The notes below the pieces were generated by a model, which saw nothing but the letters and a program-made list of their open reading frames with translations, was not told the origin of the DNA and searched no databases. Positions 54,331 through 62,671 of a stretch of DNA of 64,000 nt are shown piece after piece. A program made the translations under genes and the position numbers. Source of the DNA: Achromobacter xylosoxidans (GTDB lineage Bacteria > Pseudomonadota > Gammaproteobacteria > Burkholderiales > Burkholderiaceae_B); contig NZ_LN831029.1 in the NCBI RefSeq assembly GCF_001457475.1, forward strand, positions 620,001 through 684,000, in the 5' to 3' direction. How positions within the stretch are numbered: position 1 is the stretch's first letter; the number at the start of each line of letters is the position of its first letter.

Positions 54331-54496
54331 GCGGGCGGCCGCCCGGGCGGCGGGCAACCTCGATGCGCCCGACGGAATCCGAAGGCAGCCGCCGGCAGGC
54401 GGCAACGAGGATGAGGCAGGGGGGGGCCGCCGAGGCCAGTCCGGAGCGAACGCTCCGGACCGCAATCGTGGGCGCCCGCCGCCCGGGCCGCCTGCC
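54331..54496 (-). repeat. type 2-like inverted repeat (copy F)
   Basis: Arms pair perfectly over 15 bases (54341-54355 with 54474-54488) and imperfectly beyond. The core is the usual one, inverted, but the arm sequence is new and richer in CCGGGCGG. Confidence 0.8.
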
Positions 54497-54563
54497 AGAC
54501 GGGCGGCCTAAGAAAGCCCCCCGCCGCCAGCAGAAACAACCCAGCGACAAGCCAAATGCCGCC

Positions 54564-56471
54564 CTAAGCAGCAGCCTCTTCAGCCGCCGGCCCCACCTGC
54601 CCCACATACCGGCAATCCAGCTCCAGCGACAACTCATCCATCCCCAGAATCTCCACCTCCACCGCCGTCCCGCGCTCCAGCTCGGGCATCCCCCCGATCC
54701 GGGTGACGAGCGGGCAGTTGGCGAAGCGCACCAGGTCTTCGCGCAGCACGTGCGCCACGGTGCGGGTGATGTTGTGCTGCTTGAGCCAGCGCAGGCACCA
54801 GTAGCGCTCCATCGCGCTCTGGAACTCGGCCCAGGCCGCGTACTGCGCGTCGAACGCGCCGATGATCGCGAACAGATCCGCGTCGCGCGGTTTGAAGGGA
54901 GCCACCAGGCGCGCCGAGACGCCGTGCTCGACGGCGGCGATCAGCTGCCACTGGTTCACCAGGTCGACGTAGCGGCGCAGCGGCGACGTGCTCCAGGCGT
55001 ACTGCGGCACGCCGATGGCCTCGTGCGGCAGCGCCTGGGTGCTCATGCGCACACGGCCGGCCTGTTGCGAGCGGTAGATGCCCGGCACGCCGTGCTGGTT
55101 CAGCAGGCCGCCCCACAGGTTATTGGCCAGGATCATGTACTCGGCCACCATCCGGTCCAGCGGCGCGTTGCGCTGGCGCGGCACCAGGCGCACCGGGGTG
55201 TCGGGATCGTCGGGGTCGCCGTCCAGGTAGAAGCTGTACTCCACCCGCGAATTGTTCTCGGGCTTGCCGCGCACGTTCTCGCGCTGCGCCGACAAGGCCT
55301 GCGCCAGCTTCCACAGCGGGCGCAGCCAGTGGCCGTAGGGCAGGTCAGTGGAAGTGTCGTTCAGGCTGTCTTCGGTGACCTGGGCGTCCAGCATGTTGTG
55401 GCGCAGGTTTTCGCGCACCACCACGCGCTCCAGGCGCGTGTCGGATTCGATGACCTCGCCGGTCTCCGGGTTGGCCACCACGTACAGCGACAGCACCGGC
55501 ACCTCGCGGCCCGCGTCCAGCGAGAAGGCCTTGATGACGTTGTCGGGCTGCATCGGGATCTTGTCGCCCGGCATGTAGACCGTGGACAGACGCGCGCGCG
55601 CCAGCTTGTCGAATTCGCTGTCGCGCGTCACCGTCAGGCCGGGCGCGGCCACGTGGATGCCGACGCGCAGGTTGCCGTCGGGCAGGGTGGAAACCGACAG
55701 GGCGTCGTCGATCTCGGTGGTGGTGACGTCGTCGACCGAATAGATCTCGGCGTCCGACAGCGGCAGTTCGCGGTCGATCGGCGGCAGTTCCAGCTCGGGA
55801 AAGGCCAGGCCCCGGGGAAAGTTCACCGCCAGGAAGCGGCGCTTGTGCAGCGCCAGGGCGTGCGGCCAGGCGCCCAGTTCCAGCAACAGGCGGTCGGGGC
55901 TCTTGCCGAGCCTGGCGCAGGCGGCGTCCAGCGCCTTCCATTGCTGCGAATTCTTGTCGGGCCGGATCAACAGCGATTCGGCGACCTGGGCGATGGGCTC
56001 GGGCAGGCGGCCGGCGGCCATCTCGTCCACCCATTCCTGCTGCTGCTCGGCCTGGCGCTGTTTCTTTTCCAGCGCGGCCAGGGCGGCGGCCAGGATGTCG
56101 GGCGGGGCAGGGCGGTAACTGCCCTTGCCGCGGCGGTGGAAATAGGCGGGCGCGCCATGCAGGCGCATCAACAGGGCGGCCTGCTCGACCGGGGTGGGGG
56201 CGTGGCCGAAATAGTCGGCCGCCAGGGCCGGGGACTCGAATTCCTCCTGGGGCGCGCATTCCCACAGGAATTGCAGGTCCAGGGTTTCGGCCAGCGCGGC
56301 CGCCTGGGCCATCAGCGCGGCGGGTTCGGGCGCGGCGAAATTGAACAGCGTATTGGCGCGCTTGATCTTGCTGCGCTTGCCCGACTCCGACTCCACCTGG
56401 AGGCTGGCGTCGGTTTCGGACAGGATATGGCCGGCCTTGAAGCTGCCGTCGTCTTCGTAAAACACATACAT
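54564..56471 (-). CDS. RNase II/RNB-family exoribonuclease
   Basis: A 635-residue 3'-5' exoribonuclease-family protein. The RNB catalytic region has DDVTTTEIDDALSVS (Asp cluster), HVAAPGLTV, YMPGDKIPMQP and QYAWSTSPLRRYVDLVNQWQL near the end of the domain; an S1-like C-terminal part follows (GTAVEVEILGMDELSLELD). It degrades single-stranded RNA. The 3' end abuts a composite repeat and the sequence there is C-rich on the plus strand. Confidence 0.92.
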   Translation of the reverse strand: MYVFYEDDGSFKAGHILSETDASLQVESESGKRSKIKRANTLFNFAAPEPAALMAQAAALAETLDLQFLWECAPQEEFESPALAADYFGHAPTPVEQAALLMRLHGAPAYFHRRGKGSYRPAPPDILAAALAALEKKQRQAEQQQEWVDEMAAGRLPEPIAQVAESLLIRPDKNSQQWKALDAACARLGKSPDRLLLELGAWPHALALHKRRFLAVNFPRGLAFPELELPPIDRELPLSDAEIYSVDDVTTTEIDDALSVSTLPDGNLRVGIHVAAPGLTVTRDSEFDKLARARLSTVYMPGDKIPMQPDNVIKAFSLDAGREVPVLSLYVVANPETGEVIESDTRLERVVVRENLRHNMLDAQVTEDSLNDTSTDLPYGHWLRPLWKLAQALSAQRENVRGKPENNSRVEYSFYLDGDPDDPDTPVRLVPRQRNAPLDRMVAEYMILANNLWGGLLNQHGVPGIYRSQQAGRVRMSTQALPHEAIGVPQYAWSTSPLRRYVDLVNQWQLIAAVEHGVSARLVAPFKPRDADLFAIIGAFDAQYAAWAEFQSAMERYWCLRWLKQHNITRTVAHVLREDLVRFANCPLVTRIGGMPELERGTAVEVEILGMDELSLELDCRYVGQVGPAAEEAAA

Positions 56472-56536
56472 GGTGAGGGTCGTCCTGGGCGGCGCGCACG
56501 CGCCGCCTTGCGCAGCAATATAAAGAGTGTTGAGAG

Positions 56537-57139
56537 TTATCTGGGGTCGGTTGGAGCGCAGCCAAGGGCGAATTCGAGCACCTCGGGCATCCAGTCGGCG
56601 AAATCCGACAGGCCATGGTCGCTGCCGGCCACGATGCGCTGCCGGCAGCCCGCATAGCGGTCACGCATTTCGCGCCAGTCCAGCACCTCGTCTCCGGTCG
56701 CCGCCACCAGGAAATACCGGTCCGGCTGGCTGATCCGGCTGACGTGCAGGGCGGCCAGTTCCTCCACGTATTCGGGCAGGAACTGGAATGGCGCGTCGGA
56801 ATGATACATGCGGTGTTCGCCCACCTGGGTCGCCAGGTCCCGCGCCGCCTCGACCGCCGGGTTGAGCAGCACCGCCTTGCAACCCAGTTGCTCGGCCAGC
56901 CAGGTCGCGTAGAAACCGCCCAGCGACGAGCCGACCACGGTCAGCGCGCGCGGCTCGGTGGCACGCGCCAGTTGCTGGCGGGCGATGCCCAGCGCCAGAT
57001 CGATGGCCTCGCGCGGGCTGGCCGGCAATTGCGGGCAGGCCCAATCGCCTTCCCTCCCGCGCGCGGCCATGGCGTCGGCCATCATGCGGGCCTTGAACGA
57101 CGTCGGCGAGGAACGAAAGCCGTGCAGGTAAAGGATCAT
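56537..57139 (-). CDS. YqiA/YcfP-family alpha/beta hydrolase
   Basis: A 200-residue esterase-like protein: ILYLHGFRSSPTSFKARMM at the N-terminus, nucleophile Ser in VVGSSLGGFYATWLAEQ, NPAVEA, Asp region in ATGDEVLDWRE, and His in GSDHGLSDF. It lies between mpl and the RNase II gene on the same strand. The physiological substrate is not known. Confidence 0.9.
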   Translation of the reverse strand: MILYLHGFRSSPTSFKARMMADAMAARGREGDWACPQLPASPREAIDLALGIARQQLARATEPRALTVVGSSLGGFYATWLAEQLGCKAVLLNPAVEAARDLATQVGEHRMYHSDAPFQFLPEYVEELAALHVSRISQPDRYFLVAATGDEVLDWREMRDRYAGCRQRIVAGSDHGLSDFADWMPEVLEFALGCAPTDPR

Positions 57140-57189
57140 TTCGTGCCTTTCCGAGGGATCTGCCTGATGCGCGGCGGGGGCGCGGCCCT

Positions 57190-58560
57190 TCAGCCGCGCG
57201 CCTCCAGGGCCGTCAACAGCTTGCCGTGGATGCCGCCGAAGCCGCCGTTGCTCATCACCAGCACCTGGTCGCCAGGCCGGGCGGCCTGCACGACGGCCGC
57301 CACCAGGGCGTCGATGTCATCGTAACTGGAGGCGCGGTCGCCCAGCGGCGCCAGCACTTCGGCCGGGTTCCAGCCCAGCGCGTGCTTGCCGGCGCGGGCG
57401 CCGAAGCAGAACACCAGGTCGGCGTCGCGCAGGGAATCGGGCAGCCGGGCCGCCATGGCGCCCAGCTTCATGGTGTTGGAACGCGGTTCCAGCACGGCCA
57501 GGATACGGGCCGGGCCGACCTGGCGACGCAGGCCTTGCACCGTGGTGGCGATGGCGGTGGGGTGGTGGGCGAAGTCGTCGTAGACCTTGACGCCGTTGAC
57601 CGTGCCGCGCAGTTCCATGCGGCGTTTCACGCCGCCGAAACGGCTCAGGGCCGCCACGCCTTCGGCCGCCGGCACGCCGGCGTGTTCGGCGGCGGCCAGC
57701 GCGGCCAGGGCGTTCATGCGATTGTGCTCGCCGCCCAGGGCCCAGCGCACGGTTCCCACGGCGGCGCCATTGCAGCGCACCTCGAAGGCGCCGTCGGCAT
57801 CGGGCGCGTCGGCCTGCCAGGCGCCGTCGGCGCCGAACGTGACGGTTTCGGACCAGCATCCGCGCGCAATCACCCGGTCCAGCGCGTCGGAGTGGGCGGG
57901 GCGGATGATGCGGCCGGAAGCCGGGATGGTGCGTACCAGGTGGTGGAATTGGGTTTCGATGGCCGCCAGATCCGGGAAGATGTCCGCGTGATCGTATTCC
58001 AGGTTGTTCAGGACGGCGGTGCGCGGGCGGTAGTGGACGAACTTCGAACGCTTGTCGAAGAAGGCCGTGTCGTATTCATCCGCCTCGATCACGAAGGGGC
58101 GGCGCGCGGCGTCGTAGCGCGCCGATACGTGCAGGTCCGGCGCGACGCCGCCGATCAGGAAGTTGGGGGCGAGACCCGCGGCTTCCAGGATCCAGGCCAG
58201 CATCGAACTGGTGGTGGTCTTGCCGTGGGTGCCGGCCACCGCCAGCACATGGGCGCCGGGCAGGATGTTGTCGCCCAGCCATTGCGGGCCCGACACGTAG
58301 CGGGCGCCGGATTCCAGGATGGCTTCCATCAGCGGATTGCCGCGGCTGACCACGTTGCCGATCACGTACAGGTCCGGCTTGAGGGCCATCTGTTCGGGGC
58401 CGAAGCCCTCGATCAGCTCGATGCCCTGTTCGGACAACTGGGTGCTCATGGGCGGATAAACGCCCGCGTCGCAACCCGTGACCTTGTGGCCGGCGGCGCG
58501 CGCGATCAGCGCCAGGCCGCCCATGAACGTACCGCAGATGCCAAGAATATGCAGATGCAT
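57190..58560 (-). CDS. mpl: UDP-N-acetylmuramate:L-Ala-gamma-D-Glu-meso-DAP ligase
   Basis: A 456-residue Mur ligase for murein recycling that attaches the recovered tripeptide to UDP-MurNAc. HILGICGTFMGGLALIARAAGHKVTGCD, the P-loop AGTHGKTTTSSMLAW, EADEYDTAFFDKRSKFVHY, NLEYDHADIF and DDFAHHPTAI are diagnostic. The ATG at 58560 is chosen over an upstream in-frame ATG at 58581 because homology begins at MHLHILG. Confidence 0.95.
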   Translation of the reverse strand: MHLHILGICGTFMGGLALIARAAGHKVTGCDAGVYPPMSTQLSEQGIELIEGFGPEQMALKPDLYVIGNVVSRGNPLMEAILESGARYVSGPQWLGDNILPGAHVLAVAGTHGKTTTSSMLAWILEAAGLAPNFLIGGVAPDLHVSARYDAARRPFVIEADEYDTAFFDKRSKFVHYRPRTAVLNNLEYDHADIFPDLAAIETQFHHLVRTIPASGRIIRPAHSDALDRVIARGCWSETVTFGADGAWQADAPDADGAFEVRCNGAAVGTVRWALGGEHNRMNALAALAAAEHAGVPAAEGVAALSRFGGVKRRMELRGTVNGVKVYDDFAHHPTAIATTVQGLRRQVGPARILAVLEPRSNTMKLGAMAARLPDSLRDADLVFCFGARAGKHALGWNPAEVLAPLGDRASSYDDIDALVAAVVQAARPGDQVLVMSNGGFGGIHGKLLTALEARG

Positions 58561-58656
58561 TGAAAAATCTCCTGCCTGCATTGTATATATAGGCAGCGGT
58601 CAAGCGTCGTCCAGGCCGCGGCGGCGCAAACCGGCCGCAACGGTTATGATCGCGCC

Positions 58657-59187
58657 ATGAATCGACGCCTACTCCTTTCCGCCGCCGTGGCCGTGGCCGC
58701 CACGGTCGCGGGTGGCTACACCCTGCTGGGCCGCAACAAGCCCCAGCCCGCGGCGCCCGCCGCCGAGGATCCCGTCGCCGCCCTGATGCAGTTGCAATTG
58801 CCCGACCTGAACGGCGCGACCCAGTCGCTGGCCGCCTGGAAGGGCCAGCCCATCGTGGTCAATTTCTGGGCAACCTGGTGCGCGCCTTGCGTCAAGGAAA
58901 TGCCCGAACTCGACGCGTTGCAGAAAAAATATCCGCAAATCAAGTTTGTCGGCATCGGCGTGGATTCTGCCGCCAACATGCAAAAATTTGTCGAGAAAGT
59001 ACAGGTTTCCTATCCGTTGTGGGTCATCGGCGCCGGCGCCATCGATACCTTGCGCAAGCTGGGAAATCCGAGCGGCGGCCTGCCGTTTACCATTGTTTTC
59101 AACGCAGATGGCAGCATTAACCGGAAGATATTGGGTGAAATCCAGCCCGATGACCTCGACCGGACGCTCTCTGGTTTGAAGGCGTAA
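58657..59187 (+). CDS. TlpA-like membrane-anchored thiol-disulfide oxidoreductase
   Basis: A 176-residue thioredoxin-fold protein. The N-terminal hydrophobic segment (LLLSAAVAVAATVAGGYTLL) is a signal anchor or signal peptide; the active site is WATWCAPCVKEMP; cis-Pro lies in GGLPFTIVF. It probably reduces periplasmic disulfides, for example in cytochrome c maturation. It is divergent from mpl; the 96-base gap has an AT-rich tract near 58580-58592. Confidence 0.92.
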   Translation: MNRRLLLSAAVAVAATVAGGYTLLGRNKPQPAAPAAEDPVAALMQLQLPDLNGATQSLAAWKGQPIVVNFWATWCAPCVKEMPELDALQKKYPQIKFVGIGVDSAANMQKFVEKVQVSYPLWVIGAGAIDTLRKLGNPSGGLPFTIVFNADGSINRKILGEIQPDDLDRTLSGLKA

Positions 59188-59276
59188 GTCTGTTGGACAA
59201 ATAGTAGGAATTGGCGTAAAAAGCTGGTTTATCGGCTGTTTTGCCAACAATTGGCAATCCACTCATTGGCAAGCGC

Positions 59277-59711
59277 ATGGCGCAAAACATACTGGTATTG
59301 CATGGCCCGAATCTGAACCTGCTCGGCACCCGGGAACCTCACATCTACGGCAGCCTCACGCTGTCCCAGATCAACGAGGGCCTGGAGCGGCTGGCCGGTG
59401 ATTTGGGCGCCACGCTGAGCGCGTGGCAAGGCAATCACGAAGGCGCGCTGGTTGACCGCATTCAGGCGGCCCGGCAAGACGGCACCGATTTCATCATCAT
59501 CAACGCGGCGGCATATACGCACACCAGCGTCGCGATCCGCGATGCGCTGGCCGGGGTCGCGATCCCATTTATTGAAGTACATTTGTCCAACCTGTATAAG
59601 CGAGAGCCCTTCAGGCATCACTCATACCTGTCCGACTTGGCGGTAGGCCTCATCAGCGGCCTGGGCGCGGACGGTTACGAAGCGGCTCTGCGTTACGCAG
59701 TGCGGCATTGA
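59277..59711 (+). CDS. aroQ: type II 3-dehydroquinate dehydratase
   Basis: A 144-residue dodecameric type II dehydroquinase. [21 protein letters not shown] contains the catalytic Tyr, [11 protein letters not shown] and [17 protein letters not shown] follow, and [21 protein letters not shown] has the catalytic His. The ATG at 59277 gives the standard [10 protein letters not shown] start; 12 more codons upstream are unlikely to be translated. Confidence 0.95.
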   Translation: MAQNILVLHGPNLNLLGTREPHIYGSLTLSQINEGLERLAGDLGATLSAWQGNHEGALVDRIQAARQDGTDFIIINAAAYTHTSVAIRDALAGVAIPFIEVHLSNLYKREPFRHHSYLSDLAVGLISGLGADGYEAALRYAVRH

Positions 59712-59799
59712 TCTCGCACCAACTCTCAGCTTTTACATCTTATATGGCGCGGACCCGACGACCGGGACGTTGCCGACACTATCTCGGGAAGCAGCTTCT

Positions 59800-60261
59800 A
59801 TGGACCTTCGAAAACTCAAAACCCTGATCGACCTGGTGGCTGAATCGGGCATCGCCGAGCTGGAAATCACCGAAGGCGAAGGCAAGGTTCGCATCGTCAA
59901 GTTCTCGCAGACCCTGCAGCCGGTGGCCTACCACCAGCCGGAAGCCGGCGTCGCCGTCGCCCCGGTTGCGCCCGCCGCCCCGGCCGCGCCCGCCGCCGCC
60001 GCGGCCGAAGCCGCTCCGGTGATCCAGGGCCACGTGGTCAAGGCGCCGATGGTCGGCACCTTCTACCGCTCGCCGAACCCGGGCGCCGCGCCGTTCATCG
60101 ACGTGGGCCAGTCGGTCAAGGAAGGCGATCCGCTGTGCATCATTGAAGCCATGAAGCTGCTCAATGAAATCGAAGCCGACAAGTCCGGCGTCATCAAAGA
60201 AATCCTGGTCGAAAACGGCGAGCCCGTCGAGTACGGTCAACCCCTGTTCGTCATTGGCTGA
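59800..60261 (+). CDS. accB: biotin carboxyl carrier protein of acetyl-CoA carboxylase
   Basis: A 153-residue BCCP. The N-terminal [20 protein letters not shown] helix is followed by an Ala/Pro-rich linker (about 55-80) and a biotinyl domain with the biotin Lys in [20 protein letters not shown] precedes the ATG at 59800. accC follows after nine bases. Confidence 0.96.
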   Translation: MDLRKLKTLIDLVAESGIAELEITEGEGKVRIVKFSQTLQPVAYHQPEAGVAVAPVAPAAPAAPAAAAAEAAPVIQGHVVKAPMVGTFYRSPNPGAAPFIDVGQSVKEGDPLCIIEAMKLLNEIEADKSGVIKEILVENGEPVEYGQPLFVIG

Positions 60262-60270
60262 TAGCTGAAA

Positions 60271-61617
60271 ATGTTCGAAAAAATCCTGATCGCCAACCGG
60301 GGCGAAATCGCCCTGCGCATTCAGCGCGCCTGCCGCGAGCTGGGCATCAAGACCGTGGTGGTGCACTCCGAGGCCGACCGCGAAGCCAAGTACGTGCGCC
60401 TGGCCGATGAATCCGTGTGCATCGGGCCCGCGCCGTCGCGCGAAAGCTACCTCAACATGCCGGCCATCATTTCGGCGGCCGAAGTCACGGATTCCGAGGC
60501 AATCCACCCGGGTTACGGGTTCTTGTCCGAAAATGCCGACTTCGCCGATCGCGTCGAAAAGAGCGGCTTCGTCTTCATCGGCCCGCGTCCCGACACGATC
60601 CGCCTGATGGGCGACAAGGTCAGCGCCAAGCGCGCCATGATCGAAGCCGGCGTGCCGGTGGTGGCGGGTTCCGAAGGCGCGTTGCCCGACGATCCGCAGG
60701 AAATCATCCGCGTTGCGCGCGAAGTCGGTTATCCGGTCATCATCAAGGCCGCCGGCGGCGGCGGTGGCCGTGGCATGCGCGTGGTGTACACCGAGGCCGC
60801 GCTGCTGAACGCCGTCACCATGACGCGTTCGGAAGCGGGCGCCGCGTTCAACAACCCGGAAGTCTATATGGAGAAGTTCCTCGAGAACCCGCGCCATGTG
60901 GAAATCCAGGTGCTGGCCGACGGCGGTCGCAACGCCGTGTGGCTGGGCGAACGCGACTGCTCCATGCAGCGCCGCCACCAGAAGGTCATCGAGGAAGCGC
61001 CGGCCCCCGGCATCGCGCGCCGCCTGATCGAGCGCATCGGCGACCGCTGCGCCGACGCCTGCCGCAAGATGGGCTACCGTGGCGCGGGCACGTTCGAGTT
61101 CCTGTATGAAAACGGCGAGTTCTATTTCATTGAAATGAACACCCGCATCCAGGTCGAACACCCGGTCACCGAGCTGATCACCGGCGTCGACCTGGTGCAG
61201 CAGCAGATCCTGATCGCCGCCGGCGAGAAGTTCACGCTGCGCCAGCGCGACATCACCTTCAAGGGCCACGCGATCGAGTGCCGCATCAACGCCGAGGATC
61301 CGTTCCGCTTCGTGCCCAGCCCTGGCCGCATCACCAACTGGCACACGCCGGGCGGCCCGGGCGTGCGCATCGATTCGCACGCGTTCAACGGCTATTTCGT
61401 GCCGCCGAACTATGATTCGATGATCGCCAAGGTCATCACCTACGGCGACACGCGCGACCAGGCGCTGGCGCGCATGCGCACCGCGCTGTCGGAAATGGTG
61501 GTGGAAGGCATTTCCACCAACATCCCGCTGCATCGCGAACTGCTGCAGGATGCCCGCTTCGTCGAAGGCGGCACCAGCATCCACTATCTGGAAAACAAGC
61601 TGGCCCAGCGTCCCTGA
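60271..61617 (+). CDS. accC: acetyl-CoA carboxylase, biotin carboxylase subunit
   Basis: A 448-residue ATP-grasp enzyme: [51 protein letters not shown] (Gly-rich ATP loop), [36 protein letters not shown] and the C-terminal [13 protein letters not shown]. It carboxylates the biotin of AccB with bicarbonate and ATP. A terminator follows. Confidence 0.97.
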   Translation: MFEKILIANRGEIALRIQRACRELGIKTVVVHSEADREAKYVRLADESVCIGPAPSRESYLNMPAIISAAEVTDSEAIHPGYGFLSENADFADRVEKSGFVFIGPRPDTIRLMGDKVSAKRAMIEAGVPVVAGSEGALPDDPQEIIRVAREVGYPVIIKAAGGGGGRGMRVVYTEAALLNAVTMTRSEAGAAFNNPEVYMEKFLENPRHVEIQVLADGGRNAVWLGERDCSMQRRHQKVIEEAPAPGIARRLIERIGDRCADACRKMGYRGAGTFEFLYENGEFYFIEMNTRIQVEHPVTELITGVDLVQQQILIAAGEKFTLRQRDITFKGHAIECRINAEDPFRFVPSPGRITNWHTPGGPGVRIDSHAFNGYFVPPNYDSMIAKVITYGDTRDQALARMRTALSEMVVEGISTNIPLHRELLQDARFVEGGTSIHYLENKLAQRP

Positions 61618-61630
61618 CCAGCCGATAGCA

Positions 61631-61652
61631 GGGGGGCTCAGGCCCCCCTTTT
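61631..61652 (+). terminator. rho-independent terminator after accBC
   Basis: GGGGGGC pairs with GCCCCCC over a short TCAG loop and is followed by TTTTA, 13 bases after the accC stop. Confidence 0.8.
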
Positions 61653-61671
61653 ACTGCCTTAACCGGCTGAC

Positions 61672-61697
61672 CGGGCCGCGGCGTTTGCCGCGGCCCG
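61672..61697 (+). promoter_or_regulatory. GC hairpin in the prmA leader
   Basis: A perfect 11-base stem (CGGGCCGCGGC with GCCGCGGCCCG, loop GTTT) 22 bases before the prmA ATG, followed by TTGG and no T-run. It may limit access to the ribosome site or be part of a second terminator. Confidence 0.6.
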
Positions 61698-61719
61698 TTG
61701 GCCAGATGGAAGAATCATC

Positions 61720-62646
61720 ATGCGTGAACTCGTGCTCCACTGCCAGGAGGCGCAAGCCGAAGCCCTGTCCGATGCGTTGCTGGAGGCGGGCGTGCTGTCG
61801 GTGTCCGTCGAGGATGCCGACCTGGGCACCGATGATGAGCGTCCGCTGTTCGGCGAGCCGGGCACCGAACCCGACGTGCAGGCCTGGGAACGCAACCGCG
61901 TCGTGGCCCTGCTGCCGGACGGCGCCGATCCCGCGCAGATCATGGAAGAAGCCGCCGCGGCGGGCGAACTCGATCCCGCGCTGTTTGCCGGCTGGAGCCT
62001 GCGCGACGTGCCCGACGCCGACTGGGTGCGCCTGACGCAATCGCAGTTCGGCCCCATCCACATCGCCGAACGCCTCTGGATCGTACCCAGCTGGCACCGC
62101 GACAGCCCGGACGTGCCGGGCCTGGAAACGCCCGCCGCCGAGGACGGCGCCATCCACATCGAACTCGATCCGGGCCTGGCCTTCGGCACCGGCAGCCATC
62201 CGACCACGCACCTGTGCCTGGCCTGGCTGGAAGCCGAACTGCCCAAGGGCGCGACCCTGCTGGACTACGGCTGCGGCTCGGGCATCCTGGCGATTGCCGC
62301 GCGCAAGCTGGGCGCGGGCCCGACCCAGGCCGTCGATATCGACGCCCAGGCGGTGCAGAGCACGGTCTTCAACGCCGAGGTCAACCACGTCGAGCTGCAG
62401 GCCATGCTGCCCGACGGCCTGGCCGACGGCACCTTCGAGGTCGTGGTGGCCAACATCCTGTCCAACCCGCTCAAGGTGCTGGCGCCCATGCTGGCCGGCC
62501 GCGTGGCCGCCGGCGGCCACCTGGTGCTGTCCGGCGTGCTGGAACGGCAGGCCGAGGAAGTGGCCGCCGCCTACGCGCCCTGGATCGCCATGTCGGTCTG
62601 GCGCGCCCGTGATGGCTGGGTCTGCCTGCACGGCCAGAAGGCCTGA
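61720..62646 (+). CDS. prmA: ribosomal protein L11 methyltransferase
   Basis: A 308-residue SAM methyltransferase: an N-terminal substrate domain (about 1-110), then [19 protein letters not shown], the SAM motif [19 protein letters not shown] and [17 protein letters not shown] (the NxL/P catalytic-type motif). It trimethylates L11. AAGA precedes the ATG at 61720. Confidence 0.95.
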   Translation: MRELVLHCQEAQAEALSDALLEAGVLSVSVEDADLGTDDERPLFGEPGTEPDVQAWERNRVVALLPDGADPAQIMEEAAAAGELDPALFAGWSLRDVPDADWVRLTQSQFGPIHIAERLWIVPSWHRDSPDVPGLETPAAEDGAIHIELDPGLAFGTGSHPTTHLCLAWLEAELPKGATLLDYGCGSGILAIAARKLGAGPTQAVDIDAQAVQSTVFNAEVNHVELQAMLPDGLADGTFEVVVANILSNPLKVLAPMLAGRVAAGGHLVLSGVLERQAEEVAAAYAPWIAMSVWRARDGWVCLHGQKA

Positions 62647-62671
62647 GCCCGGTTCCGCAGGATCCCGCGCC

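Larger units (their letters stand above)
53773..54496 (+). repeat. composite intergenic repeat, copy E/F (diverged)
   Basis: The 53679-54563 gap holds a type 1 element (53773-53940), a class 2 hairpin (54032-54065) and a type 2-like element (54331-54496). The spacer GTGTGCTTGGCGTTTTGG near 53980 matches copy C. The second class 2 hairpin of the full composite is not seen; 54070-54330 is unrelated GC-rich sequence without a convincing gene. Confidence 0.75.
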
